From Zanthoxylum bungeanum (lineage: Eukaryota > Streptophyta > Magnoliopsida > Sapindales > Rutaceae): DNA of 64,000 bases. Positions 11,125-23,769 of the stretch are shown here, one piece after another. The position numbers were made by a program, and so were the translations under genes. Within the stretch, counting starts at the first letter, position 1. Every line of letters starts with the position of its first letter. The stretch covers positions 124,001-188,000 of the forward strand of contig SKCR01033437.1 in NCBI GenBank assembly GCA_019454045.1, written 5' to 3'. The notes under the pieces were generated by a model. The model worked only from the letters and a program-made list of their open reading frames with translations, ran no database searches and was not told the DNA's origin.

Positions 11125-13195
11125 TGTTGGTTTCTATTAAGTTCCCAAGATCAATAATAAGCATGAAATCATGTGTGAATAATAATCGAGAAGTTGTGGA
11201 ATACTCACATCGATCGGTGTAGCGACGCGGCAAGCAACAAAATCAACTTTCTGCCCTTGCAGTGGACTCGGCAGTGAGCAGATCTGCAGCCCTCCATTTT
11301 CTATTTTTGAGCTCCTCGAACAAGCTCCATGCTTCGTCGAATGGTTCCCAGCTCATGGGTGGACTTCCCTATCACCTTCGCATGTCTCGTAAGTGTGCTA
11401 GCACTTGAGATTTTGCCACAAAATCCCACTATATGCTTCCCACTGCTCACGGTTTTGGAAGAAACCAGTAAGCTTTCTTGGCAAAACCAGTGAGCATTTT
11501 ATAGCCCCTTGGGCGTGAATTGTAGAGAGAAAAGAGAGAAGGAAAGATGATGTGTTGTTAGGTAAAATGTGTATCTAATACACATTTATATTTTTCCAAA
11601 AATAAATTAATGATTTACCATTTATTTGGCTTTCAAAAAGTCAAATGGTAAATGCATTCCAACAACTCTAACAACTACCATCACTCAACCACATCAATCA
11701 ATCAAGTGTCACTGTGTCATATCACTCAAAGTGACATGTGATTTGACGCTTGATGCGACTAGCGATTTGACGTTTGATTTGACTTGCGTGCCGCACTCGA
11801 ATTCGAAATGCGAATGCGCTCGCAAATAATCCTGGGCTCGGGTTCGCTAATTCCAAATTAACGAATTTTTCGTTGCTTCGCAATTAAATGATTACGCCTA
11901 GCGAAGTCACTATTCACATCGCTAACGAATTAATTCTAAATTAACTCGTTCACCCGAATTAAAATCTAATTTTAATTCCGCGTCGAAATCCAATTTCGTT
12001 TAATATATCGAATATATTAATTCTTCGATTAATTCCAAATTAATCGTTATCTCTCTTTAAATGATATTTTATCCCAAATAAAAAATCTGCGCAATTAATC
12101 CTAGATTAATTTTCTCTCTCTTCTAATTAATCCCAGATTAATTTAGAGTGCGAGTCATACGTCATCGGTGAATCTTTGGGAAGCGACCCATGAGATCCCC
12201 GGATATGTTGGCAGTAAATTCGGTCATCGGACTATCCAAACACGTAAGTACCTCGTACTACGTTTATACCGATTTATAAGACAAGGTTGGCCTCTAGCAA
12301 AGTGCCATGCCTCCCCAATTCTCCAGAAATATCCTTACAGGAATAAAGGATCTGTATCAGGTGTAGTATACGTAGTATTGCGTATTTCTGTCCAGTATCG
12401 GATGATCACGTGTTAGGCCTAGGGCTGGAATTGTGTATGCCCCGTACGAAGCACATGTCGGATGTCTGATAATTAGTCTCTATAATTGGATAAACATGAC
12501 CTTGTCATTTTATCCCGATAACTGCAGCATTTAAGAGAACCAGTCATGTATCCTACGTGACCATCATCTCCATATGACTGGAGTGACACTTCCATCTTGA
12601 CATCACATCCAACACACTACGATTCTCAATATACCCAGTATCGGTGTACACAGAACCTGTTAAAGCCCTGGACGACCGCAACCAAAGTATATTGATTGTC
12701 GCAAGTATTAGCGGTGCAAGTCTCAAGTTAATACCAAATACACCTACCCTGATTTCGGACTTCCATAGACACATAGTCATACTACCAATGGAATTCCGAG
12801 GGGTCTATCATGAGCGAAGCTGTTTCCCATACCATCGGTGAAACACAACCTCCTATTACACTTGCATGAGTATCCTATACCCAAATATATGAGAACTATG
12901 TCGTTGTGCCCTCACAACGCGCACAAGTGTAATACTAGTCTTTTACGTATTTATCGATGTCCAATCTCGATAATACTCTGACTAGGGATATTTAATGATT
13001 TATCCTTCGTGGACTGATACTGGATCATATCATTCTCCGTCCAGGAAAAAATCATAGGGACCTCCAATCATTTATATATCTAGGTGATCTAATCACAAAT
13101 GATAAGAGTGCAATCTCTTTTGTCACATAGTTAATTTGTACAACAACACCATGATCTGTACAAATAGTGACGCTATGGGTCATAATTGTCCAACA
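11125..13195 (-). repeat. LTR of element C, left copy (3' LTR of the element)
   Basis: It runs TGTTGGTTTCTATTAAG to TAATTGTCCAACA on the plus strand, so TG...CA ends are conserved. It matches 18982-21044 throughout, with mostly transition differences. It contains alternating short AT-rich CCAAATTAA-type motifs around 11850-12130. An opening at 12168-12416 lies antisense to the element and is not considered a gene. Confidence 0.93.
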
Positions 13196-13640
13196 ATCTC
13201 CCACTTGGCCTATAGCCAGTCACTCGAGTGCTTTACACCCGAACTATGTACGGTTGGATCAAACTGCTAAGAAAATCTTTCGTCAGCGGATTTGCATGAT
13301 TATCATCTAATGCGATTTATTCGATCATCACATCGCCACGATGTATGATCTAAATGAATCAGATGAATATCAAAGTATGTATCTGGATCGTTGATGAGAC
13401 CATTAATTCTTTAGCCTGTGCTGACGCCTAGCTCAGCTGCTAACAGAACTATATCTAATCTAATTAGATTTGTTATCGACCCAAATGGCTTCTATTGCCG
13501 CTTCAGCTGCAACAATAACCCGCATTTATTGTTTATACGGCAACAGTATCTTGCTTGGAAGATTTCCAGCTCACTGTTTCGTTATTCAAACTGTATAGTA
13601 TCGTTTTGCGACTTATAGTCGTCTTTATCGGTTTAGGAAA
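13196..13640 (-). pseudogene. Element C: polypurine tract and RNase H-end relic
   Basis: On the minus strand the polypurine tract CCAAGTGGGAGAT lies at 13196-13208, abutting the LTR. Upstream of it in element sense (13400-13620), the minus strand carries the counterpart of the D region with AAEAAIEAIWVNN-like residues. This is the end of the copia RNase H domain, where the family has AEYIAxxEAxKEAxWL. Multiple stops are present. Confidence 0.6.
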
Positions 13641-14046
13641 CTTGCTACAGTGATCCCAGTCACTTCAAGTTCTTCATCTCCATAGACTAAGACATCATCC
13701 TTAGTTCTCTAAGATACTAAGTATGTTCTTAACTTCAATCCAGTGACTATCACTCGGATTGGCTTGTTTGTGAATCCATATCCTCAAAGTGTATGAGACA
13801 CCAGGTCGCGTACATTTTTCAATGTACGAGTTCTCGGAGAGTTTTCTCGAAAGCCAAGCTTTCACTGATTTTATTATGGGAATATCATTTCCAAGAAATG
13901 ACGTATTATCATTATTTTATAGGACAGCCACTGTCAGTGCGCTCCCACTAACCCTCTTATATACACAAGAATCATTTTCGTTTTGAATTAAATCATACTC
14001 CATTATGATTACATCAAAACGAAAATTCCAAGAACCTATGCTTGCT

Positions 14047-14960
14047 TCAATCCAAACATGGATCGAATAACCTGCAAACCTCATTTGCTAGTTTTGGTAT
14101 GACAAAACCGTCAGGATGTTGTAAACATCCTCCAAAAGGTTTCCTTTTCAGGAAAGCGATTTTCCTGTTAAGCTGACATATTTCATAAATGAAACCTGCA
14201 GCTTTTGCAAGCATTATCCAAATGGATTTACCATGGCAACAGGTAAACGGTTGAATCGTAATCGACACAATGTTGATAACGATACCTTTCCGCTAAAAGC
14301 CTAGCTTTATACGTTGGTATGTTGCCATCTATGTATGTCTTCCTTGAAGACTTATAATACCAATAGGCACAATGCCTTGCGGCACATCAACTAGTATCCA
14401 AACTTGTTGATAAACATGGAATCCATTTTGGATTCATGGCACTTTGCCATAATAGGGATTCGATACCTTGTATCACTTCCTCATACGTAGTCAGTTGGTA
14501 TACCTCAATAAGATAAACATCTTTATGAGGTGAGATCAGAAACCCATACCCCAGGTTGTTTTCTGACTCTCTCCGACATACGCGGTTCTTGTGTATTCAA
14601 AGATTACTGGTAATAGTTTCATCCTTGATGAACTATTTATGTTCCATTAGGAATCGATGCCTGGAATAGTATTACTCCGATTTTCATCGAGTTTTACTAT
14701 CCTCCCACTTACCACTGCATATCGGTATTCCTCTTAGGAAAACCGCATGGTGAGCAACAATCTAATTGTTCTCTTGTGAGATGTATAAGTACAATACTTT
14801 GGTATCCCTAGGATAACCTACAATTGGCACTTATCCAATTTGGGTTTTAGTTTGGTATCATCCAAACGTATGTCTAGCATACCCAAATTTATAGGAATGA
14901 GAAACCTGGTTTCTTTCCTGTTCATATCTAATATAAATTCTGTCTAACAGATTTTTATGG
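14047..14960 (-). pseudogene. Element C: copia reverse transcriptase relic
   Basis: Minus-strand translation in shifting frames gives pieces corresponding to copia RT: ...IHLDNACK, then a region equivalent to DVKTAFLNG..LEEDVY, then PDGFVIPKLANEVCRL, then SMFGLKQA. Farther upstream in element sense (14300-14700) is the start of RT (a DSMYINQ..W.LVD-like stretch and an AYKARL-like stretch). In-frame stops are frequent. The 14060-14220 segment is absent from the sister element D, so C preserves a part of RT that D has lost. Confidence 0.7.
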
Positions 14961-15960
14961 AACCTTATTCTAAATAAGTTCTTGCACTGTTTAAAGCTTA
15001 TCCGTTGAAGGAAATGGTAGCACTGAGCGACTCATGATTAACCTTATCATGTCCAACAAAATTCGGTTACTCTGTTCGGACACACCGTCAAAATGACGTG
15101 TTCCGGGAGGAGTCCTCTTTGAAAGAATACTGTACTCTTTCAAGTATATTAGAAACTTATTGCCTAAGTATTTTCCATTACGGTCTTACCGTGACGGTAT
15201 AATACTATAGCCGATCTGTTTGTTTATTTCGTGTCGAAACTTAAAAGTTTCCGATTTGTATTCTTCAAAAGAAACACATAACCATAACGCGATGCCACAT
15301 CCGTAAAGGTCACGAAATATTCATATCCACATCTAGCCTAGCTAGACATGGGCCCACTTGCTTCACTATGAACTAGGGCTAACAGATCGGTGGCATTTAC
15401 ACTTTTACCAAGTAAAGGTGTTTTAGGCACATTGCCCAATAAACTAGATTCGTAAACTTTATTTGAATGGAATCAAATTAGTCCGAGTACCCACTCTTCG
15501 AAAGTGTGGATATACGAGTCTTGTTTAATTGTGTCCCAGACAACAATGCCACAATTAGTTTCATCTGATCAAATCAGTTGAGCTATTTGTTTGTCATGTT
15601 ATATATTTGAGATTTATTATATTCAAAATATAAACTCTGTTATTCACATCTAATGTGTTTATCTCAATATCATCTTTATATAATAAAACACTTTAGTGTT
15701 CTAGAATATAAAGGTTTACCCGCACCGGGTTAAACACTGATATAAAGATAATGTTTCTAGTCAAACTAGTTACATTATAACAGATTCCTAATTTAAGTAC
15801 ACACCCGAAGATAGTTCCTAAACTTAGGTATCTACGGTTAAAACAACGACTTTCGTCCCGTTTCCAATTCACAGATAAATCTCTATTGAAGTCGATATCC
15901 TGTTCAAAACAGATTATGAACATCAATATATATTTATATCACACTAAGTATTTAAAATCT
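14961..15960 (-). pseudogene. Element C: copia integrase and pre-integrase relic
   Basis: The minus strand at 15693-15926 reads DFNRDLSVNWKRDESRCF then YLSLGTIFGCVLKLGICYNV then TSLTRNIIFISVF. This is the copia pre-integrase pattern with a conserved (C/N)YxVPxLxxNIISVS end. From 15480 down to about 15000 the minus strand matches the D integrase core (HSEASGP, YFVTFTDVASR, and a later R.LLDM-like segment). Catalytic residues cannot all be located because of stops and frameshifts. Confidence 0.6.
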
Positions 15961-18900
15961 AATTTCAATACTAGTCATGAACATATTTATGACAAACATA
16001 TTTGAAGTCAGAGCCTTGCTCATTCTTCAATTCCTTCATGTCTGCTTTGTCCAAACGGCAGTCACGCTTCCGCGATCCCGTTTGCCACAATTTAGGCAGA
16101 CATTTTGGGATATGTCCTTTATCTTCCTAGAAGATCATAATGATTTTGCCTTTGCCAGTTTCAACACTCCAGAAGCCTTTGGCCAAGCCTTGGCCTTCTA
16201 GAATATCGAAGTAAGGTGCGCCTTGCGCTACTTGCCTAATTGCAAAGTTTGGCTTTGTCTCCTTGAGAATAGTCATTAATTCTCCAAGAATTATTAATTG
16301 CAATTTAGTACTTCTAAAATCTAAGTATAGATTTATGAAGATCCTTCAATTTCAGTATCATACTTTAAGGATCTAATCATTAGTTCTGATTCAGAAATTA
16401 AGGAGTCTACTGCGATAAACTTAATGGATTAAGCACTAAAGTTATCATCACATAAATCTTCCAAAGATTATGCTCTACTATTTTCTTAACTCCAAGCTTA
16501 GGCATAATATGTTATTTTATCCAATAAAGTAACTTATTATTTTCCAGGACCATCCTGAATTTTATTCCCAATTGAAAATTAAATCATTTAAATACATTTT
16601 CCCTAGGATTATGTTTTAAATGTCAATCTTTCAATTTTATCTTGATTTTAATAGTCCAACTATTTAATCAACGATTTAGGTACTATTTATTATAATGATT
16701 ACAATAGTCCAACTATTTAATCAACTATAATTTAATAGATTAAAATCAATTATATTGATTACTATAATCCAATTATAAAATCAACTATAAATGAATAGTT
16801 TGAATATAGTCCAACTATTTATTAAAACAACATTTAAATATTAGTCCAACTAACATTTAAATTATTTATATGACGAATGATATTTGTTTGAGCGCGTATG
16901 GCAAGTAATTAAACGAATATTGCAAATTCAATTCTTGCCTCCCACTATTTTTCGGTGAGCCTCTAACCCTCTGTCGAGTACTCGGGAAACCGGGTTTCCT
17001 AGTGGGCTAGAATCCCGTTAAATATCACACAATCTTGACTTTGGCCAACAAATTGTATGATAATTAACTAGGTAGATCTCTAAGATCGATTGGATCCAAT
17101 CCAATTCCTAGATCCGGTAGGGGGACATCCAAGTCCGAAACATATATCTTATATATGCCAATACATCCAATGTATTACCTAACCTTTTTCCTCTGAATCA
17201 ACTAAGCCTTGGCTTTGGCACAACAAACTTAGTGATCCCAGTTAAGCGCGACCCATTGACCATGGAAAGCTTCGTAATCAATGTCGATGGACAAGAAGTG
17301 GTCTTGACTTTGGCCAACAAACCACAACTTGGACAAGACACCAATATGTAACAAAGCCTTCGTGATTCAAACACATCTTCGACGGACAAAGGCCTTGACT
17401 TTGGCCAGCAAGCCAATGCCAGTCTCGGATCTTGAGTGAGAATCACTCAATGGAAGGAAAAACACTTAATATTTTGCGAGGGTTTTTCGCGTGCAAATTG
17501 GCAACCAATTTATTCTTTGTTAAGGTCTCATCATCATACACCCTTAAACATGCATTCTAAACACATAATAAAGCGCGTATAATAAAATAATAATGATATG
17601 CGGATGGATACTTTACACATTGATCCTAGATTAAATCTCTTCATTTCTCTCTCCCGCTAGCACATGTATTACTTCTACCCGTTACACTACACTTCTAAAG
17701 AAACCTCATTTACATTGAGGGGAATAGGTGAGAAGAGAATACAAAGAATAAGGAGGTGATAAGGCTGGACACGGAGGTCTAATTAATAAATCAAATTTAT
17801 TACAACAATTTCTAAAATTATCCCACCGATCTAATATCCATCTGATATACATTATTCATGCATCGCAACCATGTATTCACACAAGCATGTTATTAATCAA
17901 TCTAATCAAATTATTAATCCGATAATTAGTGATCATCCAATGTTCAAACAATGATTTGATTTTGCTCGAGTCAAACTCGTTTTTGCGAATAAGTACTCAA
18001 AGTACATATTCTCGAATTAAATTAAACTACATAATTAAATCCAATTCAATATGCATTTAATTCTAATTCACCATTTAATTCCAAATTAAATACTACACTT
18101 TAATTACGAACCTTTACGACTTAAATTCCAAATTTAATCGCTACGGGTCTCAAAGCCCGATTAATATCCAATATTAATTTAATTAAAGTCCAGTGGGCTT
18201 TTAATTAATTTCTTAAGGCGTGGACTTTTTGGTCAACTCGGGTCAAACCGAATAACCAAAATCCAATCTGGGAGTTACCCCATAAGCCTAGAAATCAATC
18301 TTGGCCCATTTGGCCCAATTAAACTTTAAAGGTCCATTAAGTCGCATTTGGGCTTTATGGATGTGATTTTGGGCCCAATTGGATCCAACCAATTTTGGCC
18401 TAAACCCAACTTTGTACAACAAAGCCCAATAAGCCCATTTACAACATTAAAGGCCCAAATCCAATTTTAAGCCCATTTAACCAAACACAAAAATTCCAAA
18501 TTTAATGTTTAATTAAACTAAAGTGTATAACACAATTAATTAACCAATTCAATATTTCCAAAACACCAATTAGCCCATTTAATCATGTTCATCATCATCA
18601 TCATCACATGTCCAACACATTTTGATTAAAATCAAACCCAATATACATGCTACATGTCTCGGCCAAGTGGGATTTTCCAAATCAATTCGGTTTCAATCAA
18701 ATTAAATCCGCAATCAACATTTCCCGATTGTTTCCAACTCATCTAATGAATCAAAAAACAAAATTCCAAGACAATAGGGCAATGGTGACTTTCGGCCAAG
18801 CTAAGTCAATTGGGGAAAAATTGTCCAATTCAAAATTCATCAAATTGAAAATGCATAACACCATGTTATCATCAATTAAGCATACTCAAACATCCAATTT

Positions 18901-18968
18901 CATCCAAATATGCTCAAATCATTTTTTACCCAAATTTTACCCTAAGTCAAATTTCATGCTCAAACCTT
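15961..18968 (-). other. Element C: end of gag plus long non-coding leader
   Basis: About 15990-16300 is the reverse complement of the D segment with GFW/CxxxGKGK and CPKK, a worn zinc-knuckle region. From 16300 to 18968 no coding is visible: AT-rich DNA with many TAATCCAACTATTTAATC-type repeats (16640-16860), three copies of CTTGACTTTGGCCAACAA (17034, 17303, 17394) and TTGGGCCCAA-rich text around 18300-18480. D has the same leader in reverse, so a leader of more than 1.5 kb is a family trait rather than a local accident. Confidence 0.6.
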
Positions 18969-18980
18969 GCTCTGATACCA
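18969..18980 (-). promoter_or_regulatory. Primer-binding site of element C (tRNA-iMet type)
   Basis: The plus strand reads GCTCTGATACCA, the reverse complement of TGGTATCAGAGC, one base before the right LTR. This is the standard plant copia site for priming by initiator methionine tRNA. It fixes the minus orientation of C. Confidence 0.9.
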
Positions 18981-18981
18981 T

Positions 18982-21044
18982 TGTTAGTTTCTATTAAGGT
19001 CCCAAGATCAATAATAAGCATGAAATCATGTGTGTATAACAATCGAGAAGTTGCAGAATACTCACATCGATCGGTTAAGCGATGCGGCAAGCAACAAAAT
19101 CAACTTTCTGCCCTTGCAGTGGACTCGGCAGTGAGCAGATCTGCAGCCCTCCATTTTCTATTTTTGAGCTCCTCGAACAAGCTCCAAGCTTCGTCGAATG
19201 GTTCCCGGCTCATGGGTGGACTTCCCTATCACCTTCGCATGTCTCGTAAGTGTGCTAGCACTTGAGATTTTGCCACAAAATCCCACTCTATGCTTCCCAC
19301 TGCTCACGGTTTTGGAAGAAACCAATAAGCTTTCTTGGCAAAACTAGTGAGCATTTTACAGCCCCTTGGGCGTGAATTGTAGAGAGAAAAGAGAGAAGGA
19401 AAGATGATGTGTTGTTAGGTAAAATGTGTATCTAATACACATTTATATTTTTCCAAAAATAAATTAATGATTTACCATTTATTTGGCTTTCAAAAAGTCA
19501 AATGGTAAATGCATTCCAACAACTCTAACAACTACCATCACTCAATCACATCAATCAATCAAGTGTCACGTCACTCAAAGTGACATGTGATTTGATGCTT
19601 GATGCGACTAGCGATTTGACGCTTGATTTGACTTGCGTGCCGCACTCGAATTCGAAATGTGAATGCGCTCGCAAATAATCCTGGGCTCGGGTTCGCTAAT
19701 TCCAAATTAACGAATTTTCCGTTGCTTCGCAATTAAATGATTACGCCTAGCGAAGTCACTATTCACATTGCTAACGAATTAATTCTAAATTAACTCATTC
19801 GCCCGAATTAAAATCTAATTTTAATTCCGCGTCGAAATCCAATTTCGTTTAATATATCGAATATATTAATTCTTCGATTAATTCCAAATTAATCGTTATC
19901 TCTCTTTAAATGATATTTTATCCCAAATAAAATATCTCTGCAATTAATCCTAGATTAATTTTCTCTCTCTTCTAATTAATCCCAGATTAATTTAGAGTGC
20001 GAGTCATACGTCATCGGTGAATCTTTGGGAAGTGACCCATGAGATCCCCGGATATGTTGGCAGTAAATTCGGTAATCGGACTATCCGAACACGTAAGTAC
20101 CTCGTACTACGTTTATACCGATTTACAAGACAAGGTTGGCCTCTAGCAAAGCGCCATGCCTCCCCAATTCTCCGGAAATATCCTTACAGGAATAAAGGAT
20201 CTGTATCAGGCGTAGTATACGTAGTATTGCGTATTTCTGTCCAGTATCAGATGATCACGTGCTAGGTCTGGGGCTGGAATTGTGTCTGCCCCGTACGAAG
20301 CACATGTCGTATGTCTGGTAACTAGTCTCTATAATCGGATAAACATGACCTTGTCATTTTATCCCGATAGTTACAGCATTTAAGAGAACCAGTCCCGTAT
20401 CCTACGTGACCATCATCTCTATATGACTGGAGTGACACTTCCATCTTGACATCACACCCAACACACTACGATTCTCAATATACCCAGTATTGGCGTACAA
20501 ATAACCTGTTAAAGCCCTGGATGACCGCAACCAAAGTATATTGATTGTCGCAAGTATTAGCAGTGCAAGTCTCAAGTTAAGACCAAATATACCTACCTTG
20601 ATTTCGGACTTCCATAGACACATAGTCATACTACCAATGGAATTCCGAGGGGTCTATCCAGAACGAAGCTGTTTCCCGTACCATCGGTGAAACACAACCT
20701 CCTATTACACTTGCATGAGTATCCTATACCCAAATATATGAGAACTATGATGTTGTGCCCTCACAACACGCACAAGTGTAATACTAGTCTTTTACGTATT
20801 TATCGATGTCCAATCTCGATAATACTCTGACTAGGGATATTTAATGATTTATCCTTCATGGACTGATACTGTCTCATATCATTCTCCGTCCAGGAACAAA
20901 TCATAGGGACCTCCTATCATTTATATATCTAGGTGATCTAATCACAAATGATAAGAGTGCAATCTCCTTTGTCACATAGTTAATTTGTACAACAACACTA
21001 TGATCTGTACAAATAATGACGCTATAGGTCATAATTGTCCAACA
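18982..21044 (-). repeat. LTR of element C, right copy (5' LTR of the element)
   Basis: It begins TGTTAGTTTCTATTAAGG and ends TAATTGTCCAACA, followed by the TTACG duplication. It has the same length (2063 bp) and internal order as the left copy. Differences from the left copy are mostly single transitions, many at CpG sites, as expected of methylated, silenced DNA. Confidence 0.93.
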
Positions 21045-21049
21045 TTACG

Positions 21050-21700
21050 GAGAAAGGAAAAGCTACCTTGGCAAAACGGGATGAAAGGGTTGCACGAAGA
21101 GATGGTCCGCCACCTCCCCCACCAATAAACAACACAGTTAACTTCATTTCAGGGGGATCAGAAGTCAGTGGAGTCACTTATTCCGCTGCGAAATGACATA
21201 ACAGAATTGTAACTATGGTTAAACCCCATTCTACGATGGTGATAAAAGAAGACTATACTAACTTGGCGATTGAATTCACTGACGATAAGAACTCCAATCG
21301 CATGAATCCTTATCACGACGCACTGGTAATCTCTCTACATGTGGCTAATTTTATGATCAGTAATTCACTACTGCTCTCGCTGACATGGGAGGAGAGGTGG
21401 AGAAAATAAATCCTCGGTCGATAACCTTAATAGGCTTCATTGGGGACCAAAAATTTACATTGGGTGAAATTTCGCTCCCAGTATACGCGATTGGAGTCAA
21501 CTAGATCACCACATTTTTGGTCCTCGATTATCCTTCGGCCTATAACTTGATAGTGGGACGACCTTGGATTCATGATATGAGGGCAGTTTCATCCACTTAC
21601 CACCAAATTCTTAAGTTCCCCATCAAATAGGGTGTTCAAGAAATCAAAGGGGATCAACTTACTTTCAGAAGTTGTTACTAAATGACTCTCAAGGCGAAAA
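21050..21700 (+). pseudogene. Element B protease region without a visible active site
   Basis: This continues element B after element C. The translation shows INFISGGSEVSG and later IEFTDDKNSNRMNPYHDALV and ISLHVANFMI, matching the Tat protease lead-in (usually HxDALVIxxxIxNFxVxRVLVDTGSS). Here the text goes directly from NFMISNS to LLLSLTWEE, so the catalytic DTG triad is gone, apparently through a small deletion. Further on, a TFLVLDYPSAYNLIVGRP-like stretch is interrupted by stops (around 21510-21560). No functional protease could be made. Confidence 0.65.
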
Positions 21701-21919
21701 CCCAGTCGGCATAGCAATTACTGGAGGGATCCTATCGAGTCGACCTCAACTCTCCCAAAGTTTAGGAGCTCGATGAGGTCTAAATCCACCCACTCTTCCC
21801 AGACCACAAAACTCATATTGGAGCCCATCTTGAACCCAAGCTACGCTCTGATTTGATTGACTTCCTCAAAGAACGACATGACTGCTTCGCCTGGTTTCAT
21901 GAAGACATGACAGGAATAA

Positions 21920-23160
21920 ATCCAGAGATGATAACCCATGAGCTAAATATAGATCCAAATTACCCTCCCGTCAGATAGAAAAGGAGGAAGTTCACTCCAT
22001 AAAGGAACAGAGTGGTCAAGAAAGTCCAGTATCCGGAGTGGCTCGTCAATGTTGTAGTAGTTCGAAAGAAGAATGGAAAATGGTGAGTCTGTATCGACTT
22101 CACGGACTTAAACAAGGCTTGCCCAAAGGATTCATTCCCTCTACCCCATATCGATTCGATGGTCATTATTACGGCTGGGCATGAGTTGCTAAGTTTCATG
22201 GATGCATATTCTAGCTACAATCAAATCCTCATGCACCCGAAAGCCCAAGAGAAGACGGCCTTTATCAAAAATAGAGGGATCTACTTCTATAAGGTAATGC
22301 CATTCGGACTTTAGAATGCTGGAGCCACCTACCAGCGCCTTGTCAATAAAATGTTCACCCACCAAATTGGAAAAATCATGGAAGTATACATTGATGACAT
22401 GCTAGTAAAGTTATTGCAAGCCGAGCAACACTTAAAACACTTGAGGGAGACATTCGACGTAATAAAGAAATATGGTATGAAGTCGAATCCCACCAAGTGC
22501 GCCTTCAGTGTAGCTTCCGGGAAATTTCTCGACTACCTAGTCACTCGACGAGGTATAGAGGCCAACCTAGAACAAATTAAATCTATCCTCAATATTCCCT
22601 CTCCTTCAAGCCCAAAGGACGTCATGCGACTAGCGGAAAGGATCCATGCTCTAAACAGTTTTATCTCCAAGTCTACAGATAAAAGTTTCTTGTTCTTCTC
22701 TGCCCTCAAGAAAGTAAAGAATTTTGAATGGACTCCAGTCTGCAAGGAAGCCTTAGGAAGACTCAAAGAGTACTTAACTACCCCACCACTTCTGTCGAAG
22801 CTAGTCAACAATGAAAGGCTATTCCTCTACTTAGGGGTCTCGGAGCAAGCGGTTAGCGCGGTACTCATCAGAGAAGAGAAGAGAGCACAACTCACAGTCT
22901 ATTATGTCAGTAAGGCGCTTCTCGAGCCGGAGACGCGGTATACTCAAATGGAGAAGTTGGTTCTTGCCTTATTGACGACAGCGCATAGACTATGTCCTTA
23001 CTTTCAAGGACATCCAATCACCGTCTATACTACATACCCACTAAGGAACATACTACACAAACCCGAACTCTCAGGTAGACTGATAAAATGGGTTGTCGAG
23101 CTTGGAGAATACAAAATCATTTACCAACCGTGGACAGCCATCAAAGTCTCAAGCCCTGGC
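21920..23160 (+). pseudogene. Element B reverse transcriptase and first RNase H
   Basis: The Ty3/gypsy RT motifs occur in order: HELNIDPNYPPVR (21938 on), VVVRKKNGKW, VCIDFTDLNKACPKDSFPLP, LLSFMDAYSSYNQI, KTAFI, YFYKVMPFGL, NAGATYQRLVNKMF, then MEVYIDDMLVK at about 22380-22410. The YIDD box holds the two catalytic aspartates. The open 270-codon part (22351-23163) continues through PTKCAF..GKFLDYLVTRRGIEAN, FEWTPVCKEA, YLGVSEQAVSAVLI, and ETRYTQMEKLVLAL of the gypsy RNase H. At least three stops precede it (for example TAG at 21976, TGA near 22083 and TAG near 22312). The residues match the Tat clade closely, so decay is recent at protein level. Confidence 0.88.
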
Positions 23161-23620
23161 TGATTTTGTAGCCGACTTTTGCCCCAGCCTTCAAGTCTAA
23201 GCTAAAGAGGAGGTTCACTGCGTCCAGTCAACGAAAACATGGAGACTTGCAGTCGACGGATCCGGCAACAAACATGGCTGCTATTTGGAAATTGTGATTA
23301 CTAGCCCAGCGGGTGACATTGTACAGCAGACAGTCAAGTGTGGTTTCAAAGCCACCAACAATGAAGCCAAATACGAATCTTTGATAGCATTATTAACTCT
23401 GGCTAAGGAGTTAGGGGCTGGAAGAGTTGAGGTGACACCAGATTCACAATTAATCGTCAAATAACTCAAAGAATCATACCAAGCATACGGGTCCCAAATG
23501 ACAGCCTACTTGTCGAGGGTTAAAGAAATTCCGTCAATATTTAAATCATTGACAATCTTTCTGAGGATTGAAAACACACATGCAGATGCTCTGGCCACTC
23601 TCGGGTCTACGATGTAGAGA
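23158..23620 (+). pseudogene. Element B second, archaeal-type RNase H
   Basis: After a spacer (ADFVADFCPS) comes TWRLAVDGSGNKHGCYLEIV, then CGFKATNNEAKYESLIALL, AKELGAGRVEVTPDSQLIVK, and near the end NTHADALATLGS. These are the four RNase H blocks, with D in VDGSGN, E in NNEAKYE, D in PDSQL and D in HADALA. An additional RNase H between the gypsy RNase H and integrase is the known hallmark of plant Tat elements. One in-frame stop (TAA at 23462) and another near 23616 break the frame; the catalytic acids are all present. Confidence 0.85.
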
Positions 23621-23769
23621 GATAAAACCTAATCTATCCCCCTAATTTATCTACAATGGCCTGTCATTTGCAAAGGAGAAATAGAGGTTGTCGCCCCTAT
23701 CAACCCAATCGACTCGTGGACCACGCCATTGATTAGATACTTGCATGATGGCACACTACCAACAGAGAG

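Larger units (their letters stand above)
11125..21044 (-). mobile_element. Element C: Ty1/copia retrotransposon, minus orientation (9920 bp)
   Basis: The LTRs are 11125-13195 and 18982-21044, with the perfect target duplication TTACG at 11120-11124 and 21045-21049. Orientation is minus. Immediately right of the left LTR is ATCTCCCACTTGG, the reversed polypurine tract. Immediately left of the right LTR is GCTCTGATACCA, the reverse complement of the initiator-Met-tRNA primer-binding site TGGTATCAGAGC. The LTR sequences and internal order match element D (24836-34810) in the opposite orientation, so the two are the same family. The pol relics are full of stops, so the copy is inactive. Confidence 0.93.

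Noticed and set aside
12168..12416. Open frame MNLWEATHEIPGYVGSK..., present in all four C/D LTRs (also 20017-20265, 25562-25867 and 33440-33763 antisense)
   Set aside because: It lies antisense within the LTRs. Differences between copies change the amino acid about as readily as not (A/V, H/N, I/T, C/R, Q/R), mostly by transitions, so there is no sign of selection on the protein. It is conserved only because the LTRs are copies.
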